This document shows, piece after piece, positions 9,967 through 17,526 of a stretch of DNA of 64,000 bases (positions are counted from its first letter, which is position 1; each line of letters begins with the position of its first letter). A program made the translations under genes and the position numbers. A model generated the notes under the pieces. That model ran no database searches. It saw only the letters and a program-made list of their open reading frames with translations, and had not been told where the DNA came from. Source of the DNA: Eretmocerus hayati (taxonomy: Eukaryota > Arthropoda > Insecta > Hymenoptera > Aphelinidae); assembly GCA_029851415.1 (NCBI GenBank), contig CM056743.1, positions 126,386,305 through 126,450,304 of the forward strand, in the 5' to 3' direction.

Positions 9967-11321
9967 TTCTCATTCATTTGTCTCTTACGGCATTCCTCGA
10001 CCGTGTGTCCCTTGTTCTTGCAATACCGACATTCCGGGATTCTGGTTGCGTTGTTACGAGGACAACCCGCCGACGAGTGTCCAAACTGGCCGCAAGATTG
10101 ACACGCTTCGTCCGCTCTTTTCGCTTGGTCCGAACCGCGAAGGAATTTTGGACACATTTTTGCTCCATGACCCGTTTGGTGACACAATTGACATGCGGAT
10201 ATAGAAGTCTGAGCCATTTGATTTTGAAGTTTGAAACACGTCTCCGCTGAGTGACCCCGGCGGTCACAAAATTGGCAGACTGGGGTGTCGTTGGCCTTGA
10301 GCTGAAAGCAAGCGTCGGCTCTGTGGCCCGGCCGGTTACAGATTTGACAGTTTTGCTGGGCTCGCTGCTTCGCGGAGCAGTCTGCTATGGCATGCCCAGG
10401 ACGCTTACAATAATTGCAATACCCATCCGTTTGACGTCTAGCATTACATCGCGTTGCGTCGTGGTCGCCGGATTGACAAATTTGGCAAGCGTACACTAGT
10501 TTCCTAGTGTCTCGGTTTCTTGCCATATTCTCAGAGTGCCCTTCCGCTTCACGTAAGGACCTTTTTGCTTCTAGTTTACGCTCTATGCCGATAGCGTTCT
10601 GGATAATGCTAGAGATGTCGTCATCTTGCTCCAGTTTAGCATCGATCTCGGGCTTGAGTCCATTACGGAAACACTCGATCGTATTTCTATTTATGTCGGC
10701 TCTAAATTCATCATCAATTCGCCCGGCATTCACACGTTTAGCTTCTACGATCCTGCGAGCGATGTCACGTACCCTATTCGCGAACGCGATCACCGTTTCG
10801 TTATCTCGTTGGTACTCATGGCCCATTTCGCCTAAGAGTTGATGAACGGTTTTCGCCGGAGCGTATATGGTTTTAATGTAGTCCTTCAATGATTCTACGG
10901 TGGTAAAAGATTGCCCTTGGATCGCTGTTCGCGCTTCACCTATCAGTTTGCTACGTAGTAAACGAGTGAGGTTACTTTCGTGTGTCGGGCCTACCATTTC
11001 CTTGGCTTCGTCACATCCCTCGAAAAACACGCTAAGGGGCGGTCTTTTGCCGTCAAATTCTGGCACTACCTTTAAGGCGTCCTTCAACGTTACTTGAGCC
11101 ATTTCTACTTGGTGAACTACGGGAATTTCGAGAGGAATTTCTACTTGTATTGCTAAATCAGCCGCCGCAGGTGCTTCTCGGATCGTTATATCACTTTCGT
11201 CTTCTTCTGAGGTTTCTTCTTCAGGTAATGGTGCGGGTGGAAAAGGGTAAAATGCGTCTACCTCTTCGTTGGCACTATTACTATTCCTCGCTAAATTTCT
11301 TGTAATTCTTCGCCCGTTCAT
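9837..11321 (-). CDS. gag: gag: capsid protein with seven CCHC zinc knuckles
   Basis: The protein is 494 aa and starts at an ATG (11321). An acidic N-terminus (about 30-50) precedes a retrotransposon-gag-like helical region (about 75-250). Seven zinc knuckles follow at residues 279-292, 302-315, 325-338, 349-362, 377-390, 407-420 and 431-444, each C-x2-C-x4-H-x4-C. Most gypsy Gags have none to three, so seven is exceptional. The product should form the particle and bind genomic RNA. Its start overlaps the end of ORF-E by 41 nt. Its last 130 nt overlap pol, and the -1 frameshift signal lies within that overlap, so Gag and Gag-Pol share this start. Confidence 0.95.
   Translation of the reverse strand: MNGRRITRNLARNSNSANEEVDAFYPFPPAPLPEEETSEEDESDITIREAPAAADLAIQVEIPLEIPVVHQVEMAQVTLKDALKVVPEFDGKRPPLSVFFEGCDEAKEMVGPTHESNLTRLLRSKLIGEARTAIQGQSFTTVESLKDYIKTIYAPAKTVHQLLGEMGHEYQRDNETVIAFANRVRDIARRIVEAKRVNAGRIDDEFRADINRNTIECFRNGLKPEIDAKLEQDDDISSIIQNAIGIERKLEAKRSLREAEGHSENMARNRDTRKLVYACQICQSGDHDATRCNARRQTDGYCNYCKRPGHAIADCSAKQRAQQNCQICNRPGHRADACFQLKANDTPVCQFCDRRGHSAETCFKLQNQMAQTSISACQLCHQTGHGAKMCPKFLRGSDQAKRADEACQSCGQFGHSSAGCPRNNATRIPECRYCKNKGHTVEECRKRQMNENWRSGNGQGASGSSATREAPIQPTRSMNTATMDELLKELIPMD
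9890..9957 (-). promoter_or_regulatory. Programmed -1 ribosomal frameshift signal (gag-pol), slip site plus H-type pseudoknot
   Basis: The slip heptamer G GGA AAU lies at 9957-9951, in the register required by the gag frame; slipping back one base enters the pol frame. A 5-nt spacer (9950-9946) follows. Stem 1 is 9 bp and perfect: GGGTGCCTC (9945-9937) with GAGGCACCC (9917-9909). Stem 2 is 9 bp and perfect: TCGAGCGCG in the stem-1 loop (9932-9924) with CGCGCTCGA downstream (9898-9890). Loops are 4, 6 and 10 nt. Slip sites of the XXXYYYZ type with a downstream pseudoknot drive -1 frameshifting in many retroviruses. The gag and pol frames are offset by exactly -1 here. Confidence 0.88.
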
Positions 11322-11988
11322 TAATGGCGCTTGTATTATAGTAGTTCCAGTATAAGTGGGATATAAAGCGTTCTACTCGTGGGCCTTGACACAAGGTCTT
11401 TGAGTGTACTACTAATTTCGCCCACTGGAATACCTTGTTGGCAGGTATCTTGACGTGGTCTGTTTGATAACACTTCTTTTCCTGCACACAATATAATAAC
11501 TTACTGATTAATCTATTTAATTGAAATATTCTTCTTACTTTACCGATTTTACAATTTCCCGGTAACAAAGAGGGATCTATATGGAGTCCGTAATCTAAGT
11601 CAACAAGGACGTGTCTATCTAGGTAAAATCCTTCGTCGTCTTGTTTTAAAGAAAGTCCTAAATGCTCACTACCAAGTAATCGAATCGCAGCTGACTTCAA
11701 ACCTGCGTACGTGATTCTGTGCAAACCAAAGAAAGTTGTTGGGCTTATTTTACCGTCAGTTGTCTGTAAGTAACTCACTTTACCAAATTCGCTTTCGTTA
11801 ACCTTAATCTCTCCGGAGTGTAGATTATCATGATAAAAATATACCTTAATTTTACAATATTTATCTGGCTTCGATTCTAATACATCTAAAATTTTATATG
11901 CCTCGAAAAAATGGTCATCGAAAGTTCGTTCTTCAGCTAACTCTTGCAAAGAAGAAATGAACTTACTCTTGGTTTCGACCGCTTGCAT
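11281..11988 (-). CDS. ORF-E, accessory protein of unknown function, paralogue of ORF-A
   Basis: The 235-aa protein starts at ATG 11988, 23 nt before the ORF-D stop, and overlaps the gag start by 41 nt. I do not recognise a family. It shares an ordered pattern with ORF-A: an F-D-x-H-F start (residues 23-27), K-V-Y-F-Y-H-D ending at 54, K-I-S-P-T-T-F-F-G at 80-88, Y-L-D-R at 122-125 and a later F-x-x-x-x-x-I helix. Spacings agree within one residue. There is no signal peptide or membrane segment, so it is probably cytosolic or nuclear. The intact frame in a young element suggests it is maintained. Its position immediately before gag and the overlap suggest co-translation with the structural genes. 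Confidence 0.85.
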   Translation of the reverse strand: MQAVETKSKFISSLQELAEERTFDDHFFEAYKILDVLESKPDKYCKIKVYFYHDNLHSGEIKVNESEFGKVSYLQTTDGKISPTTFFGLHRITYAGLKSAAIRLLGSEHLGLSLKQDDEGFYLDRHVLVDLDYGLHIDPSLLPGNCKIGKVRRIFQLNRLISKLLYCVQEKKCYQTDHVKIPANKVFQWAKLVVHSKTLCQGPRVERFISHLYWNYYNTSAINERAKNYKKFSEE

Positions 11989-12277
11989 TGATGTTTAGAT
12001 TATGAAACCTATCTTCTAACCTCTGCAATGACCTATGATGATCGTATAGGTAATTTTCAGTCGCAATAACTGAAACAGCTAAATCTGCTTCGTCTTCTTC
12101 TAAAGCTTTAGCTTTCCTAAATATTTCAGAAATTTTCTTTTCAGCTTCTTCTACCCTAATACGTAAAATTCTAGTTAAAACTAATAATTGCTCGTTTTGC
12201 TTCTGGACTTGTCGGTAATCTCGTTCCAGTTTGTTCACCAGTTTTTGACAGTTACAGCAACGTTGCTCGGCGCTCAT
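11963..12277 (-). CDS. ORF-D, small coiled-coil accessory protein
   Basis: The 104-aa protein starts at ATG 12277, 4 nt after the stop of ORF-C. It is mostly charged and helical (rich in E, K, R, L) and probably forms a coiled coil over residues 10-95. A cysteine cluster CCNC lies at 7-10. The segment R-V-E-E-A-E-K-K-I-S-E-I resembles R-I-R-K-A-E-I-K-I-D-E-L in ORF-C, hinting that C and D are duplicates, but low-complexity helices can converge. No family is recognised. A role in oligomerisation, for example with other element proteins, is only a guess. Confidence 0.75.
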   Translation of the reverse strand: MSAEQRCCNCQKLVNKLERDYRQVQKQNEQLLVLTRILRIRVEEAEKKISEIFRKAKALEEDEADLAVSVIATENYLYDHHRSLQRLEDRFHNLNINASGRNQE

Positions 12278-12281
12278 TGGT

Positions 12282-12536
12282 CTACAAATGCTCAGCTGCT
12301 TGCTTTTGCACCTTTCTTAACCTATTTCTGAATTCTGGAATATACTGTTGCGCTGGTCTGATAGATTCTTTCATCCATTCTCTACTACGTTCTAATTCGT
12401 CTATTTTAATTTCGGCTTTTCTAATTCTAACTTCTACTTTTTCCAAAAATTTTAAAGAAGAACGTAGTGTTTTGTCCAATCTAATTAACTCACTTTTAGC
12501 AATATAGCTGAATTCCTTTAGTTCAAAATCGTTCAT
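12282..12536 (-). CDS. ORF-C, small coiled-coil accessory protein
   Basis: From the first ATG (12536) the frame gives 84 aa; it stays open upstream to about 12575 but without an earlier ATG. The sequence is highly charged, with leucines and isoleucines spaced as in an amphipathic helix, and no Cys or membrane segment. The stop TAG is separated from the ATG of ORF-D by only 4 nt, an arrangement compatible with reinitiation. No family is recognised. Confidence 0.7.
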   Translation of the reverse strand: MNDFELKEFSYIAKSELIRLDKTLRSSLKFLEKVEVRIRKAEIKIDELERSREWMKESIRPAQQYIPEFRNRLRKVQKQAAEHL

Positions 12537-12725
12537 GGGCCAATTATATCGAAAATTGTAAAAATTAGAGTTCACACAGCTAAATCTGCTACTGGATCTT
12601 TGATATTGATGATATAATTCAATAATGCAAACTTGTTGATAGCGTTTTGGGAACAGAAAGGATAATTCTAGAATATTTTTGTTCTCTCTCTATATTACAA
12701 GTAACTAATCAAATTACATTAGGAG

Positions 12726-12998
12726 TTATAATTCTGGAAATCTTAATTTAAAACAATAAGGACAGAAATAAGGAGTTTCTTTTACTTGACACTCTTCACA
12801 CTTAATGACACTGGTAGACACTATCTTTTTCGGAGGGTCGAATATCACTCCCTCGAAAATGTCAAATTCATTTGTAACTTTTGGACGAGTCCCTCTCCTC
12901 CGCAGTGGTACCACAAGGGCTGGCTCCTTGCTGGCTTCTTGATGTCGCGACTTCTTCTCCTTGAACCACTGCCTTAGCTTTTGCTGCTGCTGGCTGGG
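12726..12998 (-). CDS. Zinc-ribbon tail, separate frame overlapping the end of ORF-B
   Basis: The frame is open from just after a TGA at 13001-12999 and lies +1 relative to ORF-B, overlapping its last 130 nt. It has no ATG. It begins P-S-Q-Q-Q and is basic in the middle. It ends with C-E-E-C and C-P-Y-C separated by eight residues, a C-x2-C...C-x2-C zinc-ribbon-like pattern. The lack of an ATG means it is probably a 3' coding exon or a frameshift extension joined to ORF-B. A short direct repeat shared with the ORF-B 5' region (GACCCAGCCAGCAGCA) puts both copies in the same peptide phase. Confidence 0.5.
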   Translation of the reverse strand, partial: PSQQQQKLRQWFKEKKSRHQEASKEPALVVPLRRRGTRPKVTNEFDIFEGVIFDPPKKIVSTSVIKCEECQVKETPYFCPYCFKLRFPEL

Positions 12999-14337
12999 TC
13001 ACAACTATCGTTTTCTTCGGAGCTGTAGGTACAATTTCTTCGTGAGTTGCCCGCGCAATCACTACCGTAGGGTCGTGTTTAGGAATACGGACCGGCGGTA
13101 ACGTTGGTTGCACTGCGTATTTGCCTCCAGATTTTAATTGGACGCTACACTTGGTATTGTCGCTCTGTCTCTCCGAGGGTTGGTTCACTGTACTCCGTTT
13201 TGTAGAGGGACGCCGAGGCTTCCCTAAAGCTCGCTCGCACCCCCTGCGGAAAACTTCTAATTTGGAAACCTTAACGGTGGTTCTTGGTTTCTTGGCCAGC
13301 TGATTTCCAAGAGGCAGCCCTCGCTTGTTCGTGTCTGGACTATCACTCGTCGTTGAGGTCGGTGGGAGGTCTCCAGATGACGTGCAAGTTAGCAGATCCT
13401 CCTCTGCGTGCTCTGACCGGCTGGTAGGTGATGACTCTTGAGCGCTGGCTTGCTTGGGCCAGGTTTCGTAACCTTCTCGGATTTGGGACAGGTCTGACGC
13501 TGAAAGCTGGCCTGTTGATGGTTCTCCTAATTCTTGAGATTCTTCGGATCCTGTGGATGATGCGCCTCGAAGCGTCGGAGCTGGTGGAGGCGGTGTCGAC
13601 AGGAACTCTCTGGAGTCTCGCTCCGGTGTGTCGCTGGGTAACGGGCTGATTGGTCGCCTGGACAAAAGTTCTCCGAAGATAAGGTCGCCCAGACCACCTT
13701 CTTGTTGCTGGGAGTCTCCAGATGATCCGCCTGGTGCTGGAGAACCTGTAGCTTGGAGCCCCTTCGACGGGTCTAGGTAGACCAGAAGCGGCGGCGTTGA
13801 GTATTGCTCGCCACCTCGCTTGCCCTGCGATTCCCCTGCGTTGACAGGCGACAAAGGCTGCGTAAGAACGGGCGGAGCTGGCGGTCCTTCGTTGGCTGCT
13901 TTGTCGCGTCCGACGGCGCTGAATCTTTGGGGTGGCGGGTAGTGATTCTGATGTTCCTTCCGGTTCGGAGCCTGATGAGTAGGCTGAGCCGGAAGCTGCT
14001 CCTGAATCCGAAGACGTGGTGAGAGTGGTTCTGCTTCGATGAAAATGGGCGTATAATCGCCCTTGAGTTTTGCTAGTTGTTCCGCAAAAACTTGGAACTC
14101 AGTTTTGCGGAAACAATCCAACAGCGTCAATTTGATGTTGGTCTTGTAGGTTGCGTTGAACTTCCTCTGCAGGAAGGCCACGTAGGGTTTTGCTTTTCTT
14201 CTTTGCTGCTGGCTGGGTCCGTTTTTGTAACGATACACAGGAAACAAGGTCACTAAAGTGGAACAAGGAAGAACAAATACTCTAGAATATATCCCAAAAG
14301 CTGCAACGTATTTAAAAATTTCCAGATAACTTATCAA
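12868..14337 (-). CDS. ORF-B, long proline/serine-rich accessory ORF without an ATG
   Basis: The frame is 489 codons from its first near-cognate TTG and contains no methionine codon anywhere. The likely coding start is an exon beginning at 14252, after a sequence resembling a 3' splice site (TTCTTCCTTGTTCCACTTTAG). From there about 460 codons remain. A basic, ordered N-terminal segment of about 70 residues is followed by a long disordered region rich in P, S, G, Q and E, and a basic C-terminus with a KKPR cluster that could be nuclear-targeting. No enzyme motif is visible. The absence of stops over 1.4 kb, with protein-like composition, argues for real coding. It follows the ORF-A stop by 12 nt in another frame. 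Confidence 0.65.
   Translation of the reverse strand: MISYLEIFKYVAAFGIYSRVFVLPCSTLVTLFPVYRYKNGPSQQQRRKAKPYVAFLQRKFNATYKTNIKLTLLDCFRKTEFQVFAEQLAKLKGDYTPIFIEAEPLSPRLRIQEQLPAQPTHQAPNRKEHQNHYPPPQRFSAVGRDKAANEGPPAPPVLTQPLSPVNAGESQGKRGGEQYSTPPLLVYLDPSKGLQATGSPAPGGSSGDSQQQEGGLGDLIFGELLSRRPISPLPSDTPERDSREFLSTPPPPAPTLRGASSTGSEESQELGEPSTGQLSASDLSQIREGYETWPKQASAQESSPTSRSEHAEEDLLTCTSSGDLPPTSTTSDSPDTNKRGLPLGNQLAKKPRTTVKVSKLEVFRRGCERALGKPRRPSTKRSTVNQPSERQSDNTKCSVQLKSGGKYAVQPTLPPVRIPKHDPTVVIARATHEEIVPTAPKKTIVVTQPAAAKAKAVVQGEEVATSRSQQGASPCGTTAEERDSSKSYK
14253..14278 (-). promoter_or_regulatory. Candidate 3' splice site for ORF-B
   Basis: The minus strand has a pyrimidine-rich tract ending CCACTTTAG, followed by TGACC. 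The ORF-B reading frame puts the first exon bases TG as codon positions 2 and 3, exactly as at the ORF-A site. Prediction from sequence only. Confidence 0.55.
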
Positions 14338-14348
14338 AGATCCATTAC

Positions 14349-14930
14349 CTAAATATTATTATTTCGATCAGACCTGCTTGTATTAGTCAAAACTTGGAGC
14401 CTTCTTTTCCATTCATAAAAATCCCGTCTGAAGATTTTATTTCCTTTAAATCTATATGTCGTTCTATACCGCCTTTCATGGAAATGAGTAATTATTTCTT
14501 GGATTTTATCTACTATTTCAAATATGAAATCTAAATTATCGAACCCAGGAATTCTCAACCTTAACAATGGACAATCTAAGATTATTGCAGGGTCTAAATT
14601 TTCTCTGTCTATATAGATATCATTAAGTTCATCAAACTTAAAGAAAACGCTCCAAGCTTTGGAAGCTAATAACTCTTGCAGATATTTCCAAGTTTCTCGG
14701 AGGACCTTGAGGTCAGCCCCAAAATAAACCGGTGAGCTGATCTTTTGGTTGGACAGCAAACAATACGGGTACTCGGGTGATCCAGTAACCGCTACACGTC
14801 TACCGGTAGAAATGTAGTCGTGCCAAATGTAAATCTTCCGGTCGACGTCGCCAATATCAATGTAGCTTCTGAGGTACTCTCTACATACACGAAAATGAAC
14901 GTCAAACAGCGTTTTCAACGTATGCGTCAC
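14349..14930 (-). CDS. ORF-A, accessory protein of unknown function, paralogue of ORF-E, without an ATG
   Basis: The frame is 193 codons, begins at a GTG and contains no methionine codon. An in-frame TAA lies 9 nt upstream inside a pyrimidine tract. It therefore needs a non-AUG start or, more likely, an upstream exon joined at 14929. The shared pattern with ORF-E is F-D-x-H-F (residues 9-13), K-I-Y-I-W-H-D ending at 38, K-I-S-S-P-V-Y-F-G at 63-71 and Y-I-D-R at 106-109. The C-terminus is basic. There is no signal peptide, transmembrane segment or catalytic signature I recognise. It is the first gene after the leader. Confidence 0.7.
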   Translation of the reverse strand: MTHTLKTLFDVHFRVCREYLRSYIDIGDVDRKIYIWHDYISTGRRVAVTGSPEYPYCLLSNQKISSPVYFGADLKVLRETWKYLQELLASKAWSVFFKFDELNDIYIDRENLDPAIILDCPLLRLRIPGFDNLDFIFEIVDKIQEIITHFHERRYRTTYRFKGNKIFRRDFYEWKRRLQVLTNTSRSDRNNNI

Positions 14931-14960
14931 TAAAAGAAATTAAGGGAAAATATTTTTAGA
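14930..14960 (-). promoter_or_regulatory. Candidate 3' splice site for ORF-A
   Basis: The minus strand reads CTAAAAATATTTTCCC and then TTAATTTCTTTTAG, followed by TGACG. This gives a branch-point-like CTAAA, a long pyrimidine tract and AG. The exon would begin TGAC, like the ORF-B site, and in the same codon phase. The likely donor upstream was not identified. Confidence 0.55.
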
Positions 14961-15118
14961 AATCTTGTACCAGAAATATTTCTTGGAAAATAAAATTTTT
15001 CAAGAATTTTCTCAAAAATTTCCAAAAAATTTTTCACTGTTGGAATTTTGTGGTATTCCCGCAACGATTTGATACGGTTTATCTCTCTAAAGCAAATCCC
15101 TCCGGGGCCTCCATTTCT
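14961..15118 (-). other. 5' leader of the retrotransposon
   Basis: About 160 nt separate the 5' LTR from the ORF-A acceptor. The leader contains the primer-binding site and a short ATG frame of 11 codons whose ATG (15114-15112) overlaps that site. The remainder is A/T-rich and likely holds packaging signals, but nothing specific is visible. Confidence 0.5.
15093..15113 (-). promoter_or_regulatory. Candidate primer-binding site (tRNA-Gln-like)
   Basis: Five nt inside the 5' LTR the minus strand reads TGGAGGCCCC, then GGAGGGATTTG. TGG complements a tRNA CCA end. TGGAGG matches the tRNA-Gln acceptor end and ATTTG resembles its T-arm, but the middle does not match a canonical tRNA-Gln. The tRNA identity is tentative. 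Confidence 0.55.
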
Positions 15119-17522
15119 TGTGACGTCCAAGATGCGCTTATAGTTTTGAGCCAGAGAAAATTACTCTAGGGCTCGGGAATCCCTTAAAGAGATTTATCGC
15201 GGTAACGGGTGTGAAATCGGCTCAATAGCCGATGCTTCGAGTCGCGGGGCGAACTGGCTTGCGGTAGAAACTGTTTTCCGATATTTCCCTGCGCCAAATT
15301 CAAAAAACTAGACTGGTCGGCCGAAAATCCGATCGATACGTTGGCGTAATAGAAACCCGAAACTGAACGGGTATATTACCGACGCAAAATTTCTTTTAGG
15401 AATAATAGACGGTGACTTGGGATCTGTTCTTCAAAAATCAAAAATAAGTCCTAAAATTTCAATACGAGAGTCAATTACAAGTCAAGATTACTAGTTCCCG
15501 CATGAGCAACCGAAAGGAATATTCTGTACGGGAATAAACAAGGAATGGGCCTCGAACTGGTTCCCAAATGAGAAACTCGAGTTTCTAAGGTGTCCGTACG
15601 ATAGAAAAAAAAAATCCCCCGCGATCCCGGTCTAAGGTTCCTGTATAAGGAACAAGTAAAATTGAAATTTGTCAGAGCCCCTGTATGAGGAACAATTCTT
15701 CAAGGTTCCTGTATAAGGAACAACTGAGGTTAAATTTTGTCAAAGTTCCTGTATGAGGAACAATTTTTCAAGGTTCCTGTATGAGGAACAAGTAGGATTA
15801 AAATTTCTCAAGGTTCCTGTATGAGGAACAAATAAATGACCAATTCTCAACGTTCCTGTATAGGAATAAATAAACGACAAGTTTTCAAGATTCCTGTATA
15901 AGGAATGACATAAAAGATAGCTATAGTTATTCCTGTAATAAGGAACAAATGGGTAAATTTGCAAGATTCCTGTATGCAGAACAATTAATCAAAAGCTCTA
16001 GTGGCACCCGAAAGGAGCGCGAAAATGCATACTCAAAAGGAAATAAATTAAGTTTTCTCTTACTTTTATTTTCTTCTCGATGTGTTGAGAAGAAAATGAC
16101 CCTGGGTAGACGAAGTGTAGCGGTGAATTTTTGAGGGAGTCCAACCTTCGGCACGGAGCACGGGTGACCTTGGTGTAGTATTGGTAGCCAGGACCTTGGC
16201 TGCGACGGGCCGGCGGCGAATTCTCGAGGGTGCCTCACCTTCAGCAGGAAGCACAGGTGGCCTTGGTGTGGTATTGGTGGCCAGGACCTTGGCTGCGACG
16301 GGCCGGCGGCGAATTCTCGAGGGCGCCGCTGGTTCGGTCAGGCGCCTCGTAATGATTCCGCTCAGGGGTTGCGAAATCAGTAAATGCAACTGACAACAGC
16401 ACCCCAAGGTAGAATCCTGAATGCGGCCGCACGGCTGACGAATCTCTTGGAATATCGACTACGGGAAAGGGCGCACACTAAAGTACTGGTCGTCCGTAAA
16501 AGATATTCTCTCGCTTTCAAAAATAAGAGAGACTCGACGGCCTTCACCAGCTTCGGGCTTTCCAACTACGGGAGAAAGGCGCACACTCAAGTACTGCTCA
16601 ACCGTAGTGGGATCGCTTTCGACGTCCGAAGCTTGAGTGACGAAGCGGCGACAATGGCTGTTGAAGGCAGAAGAAAAGAACGTTCGAAATGCCTCGTGCC
16701 ACGGAGAGGGAAGGTCTGCTGTGAGCGACTTCCCTGCACCGACCTCCTCGCCGTCTCATCGTGGCCCTGTATAAGGTGAGGGCGCGGACGTCGGAGAGAG
16801 ACCTGGTCAAGTTTTTCCCTCGCTGGCTGGATTTTGTGCTTCAAGTATCTGGTTTGATCGTCGTATTTCCTTTTTGAATCGCTGTGTCTTAGTCAACCCT
16901 TGGTCATTTCCCTTCTCATATTATATCCAAAAGGTTAATACATAGAAATTGATTTTTCTGCGCCGTAAGAGCTAAATATTATGCACTTAAGATTAGGTTA
17001 CTTCAACAGCTGTATGAGTCTTGTTGTCTTATTCTATATTGTTTTACAAAGGTATATCTTATTGTTGTACAACTTATTGTTAAACATTACATCTTAGACT
17101 ACTTCCTATCAGTAAAGTCTTACATAGCTTAATTTATTAGGGTTTAGTGATTAAAACATGTGAAGATTATTGCCTCGGTAGGCTGCGTTATCCTTGCATC
17201 TTACATATCGTGGTGTAATTGCCTATATCTAGGGCACGGACGTTGGAGAGAGACCGCAGTGCTCTTTCCCGTCGGGAACTTTGTGCCTTACATTAATTAA
17301 AAACTTTTCTTATTTTACTCACGAACAATTATAATGGTTTTTTTTTCTATTATTATGATTAAAAATATATATATATATTTTTTTTTTTTTTCTTTAGAGT
17401 TGATTATTTATTCTTACGTGTTCTATCTATTTTGACGGCTCAATTGACGGTTAATTGCTACGGCATTCCATCAAAAAGGGAACAAAACAAAAAAAAAAAA
17501 AAAAAACGGCGCCGACGTTACA
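15119..17522 (-). repeat. 5' LTR (2404 bp)
   Basis: This is the second copy of the LTR. It should contain the promoter and the start of the element transcript on the minus strand. I saw no clear substitutions against the 3' LTR by eye. Differences are the missing 27-bp palindrome unit near 15636 and lengths of A, T and TA runs near 17340-17510. Confidence 0.95.
15636..15982. repeat. Array of 10 short palindromes in the 5' LTR
   Basis: Same units as at 3653-4025, one fewer. In element sense they lie about two thirds of the way through the LTR, so depending on the transcription start they may be in the transcribed leader. Confidence 0.85.
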
Positions 17523-17526
17523 ACAG
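17523..17526. repeat. Target-site duplication, right copy (ACAG)
   Basis: Follows the right LTR end directly and matches 3131-3134. Confidence 0.9.

Larger units (their letters stand above)
3135..17522 (-). mobile_element. Complete 14.4-kb Ty3/gypsy LTR retrotransposon with accessory genes 5' of gag
   Basis: Two near-identical 2.4-kb direct repeats bound the element, with a 4-bp ACAG duplication outside. The order on the minus strand is 5' LTR, primer-binding site, ORF-A, ORF-B with a zinc-ribbon tail, ORF-C, ORF-D, ORF-E, gag, pol (PR-PR-RT-RNase H-IN), polypurine tract, 3' LTR. The order RT-RNase H-integrase and the GPY/F-type integrase tail place it in Ty3/gypsy; the integrase text most resembles the 412/mdg1 group. 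No env-like frame lies between pol and the 3' LTR (under 110 nt). Typical gypsy elements are 5-8 kb, so the surplus is the long LTRs and the 3.8-kb accessory block. The LTRs differ mainly by one 27-bp repeat unit and homopolymer lengths, implying recent insertion. Confidence 0.95.

Noticed and set aside
14930..15130. 66-codon frame running from the LTR into the leader
   Set aside because: No ATG; ends in the A/T-rich leader and the pyrimidine tract of the ORF-A splice site.
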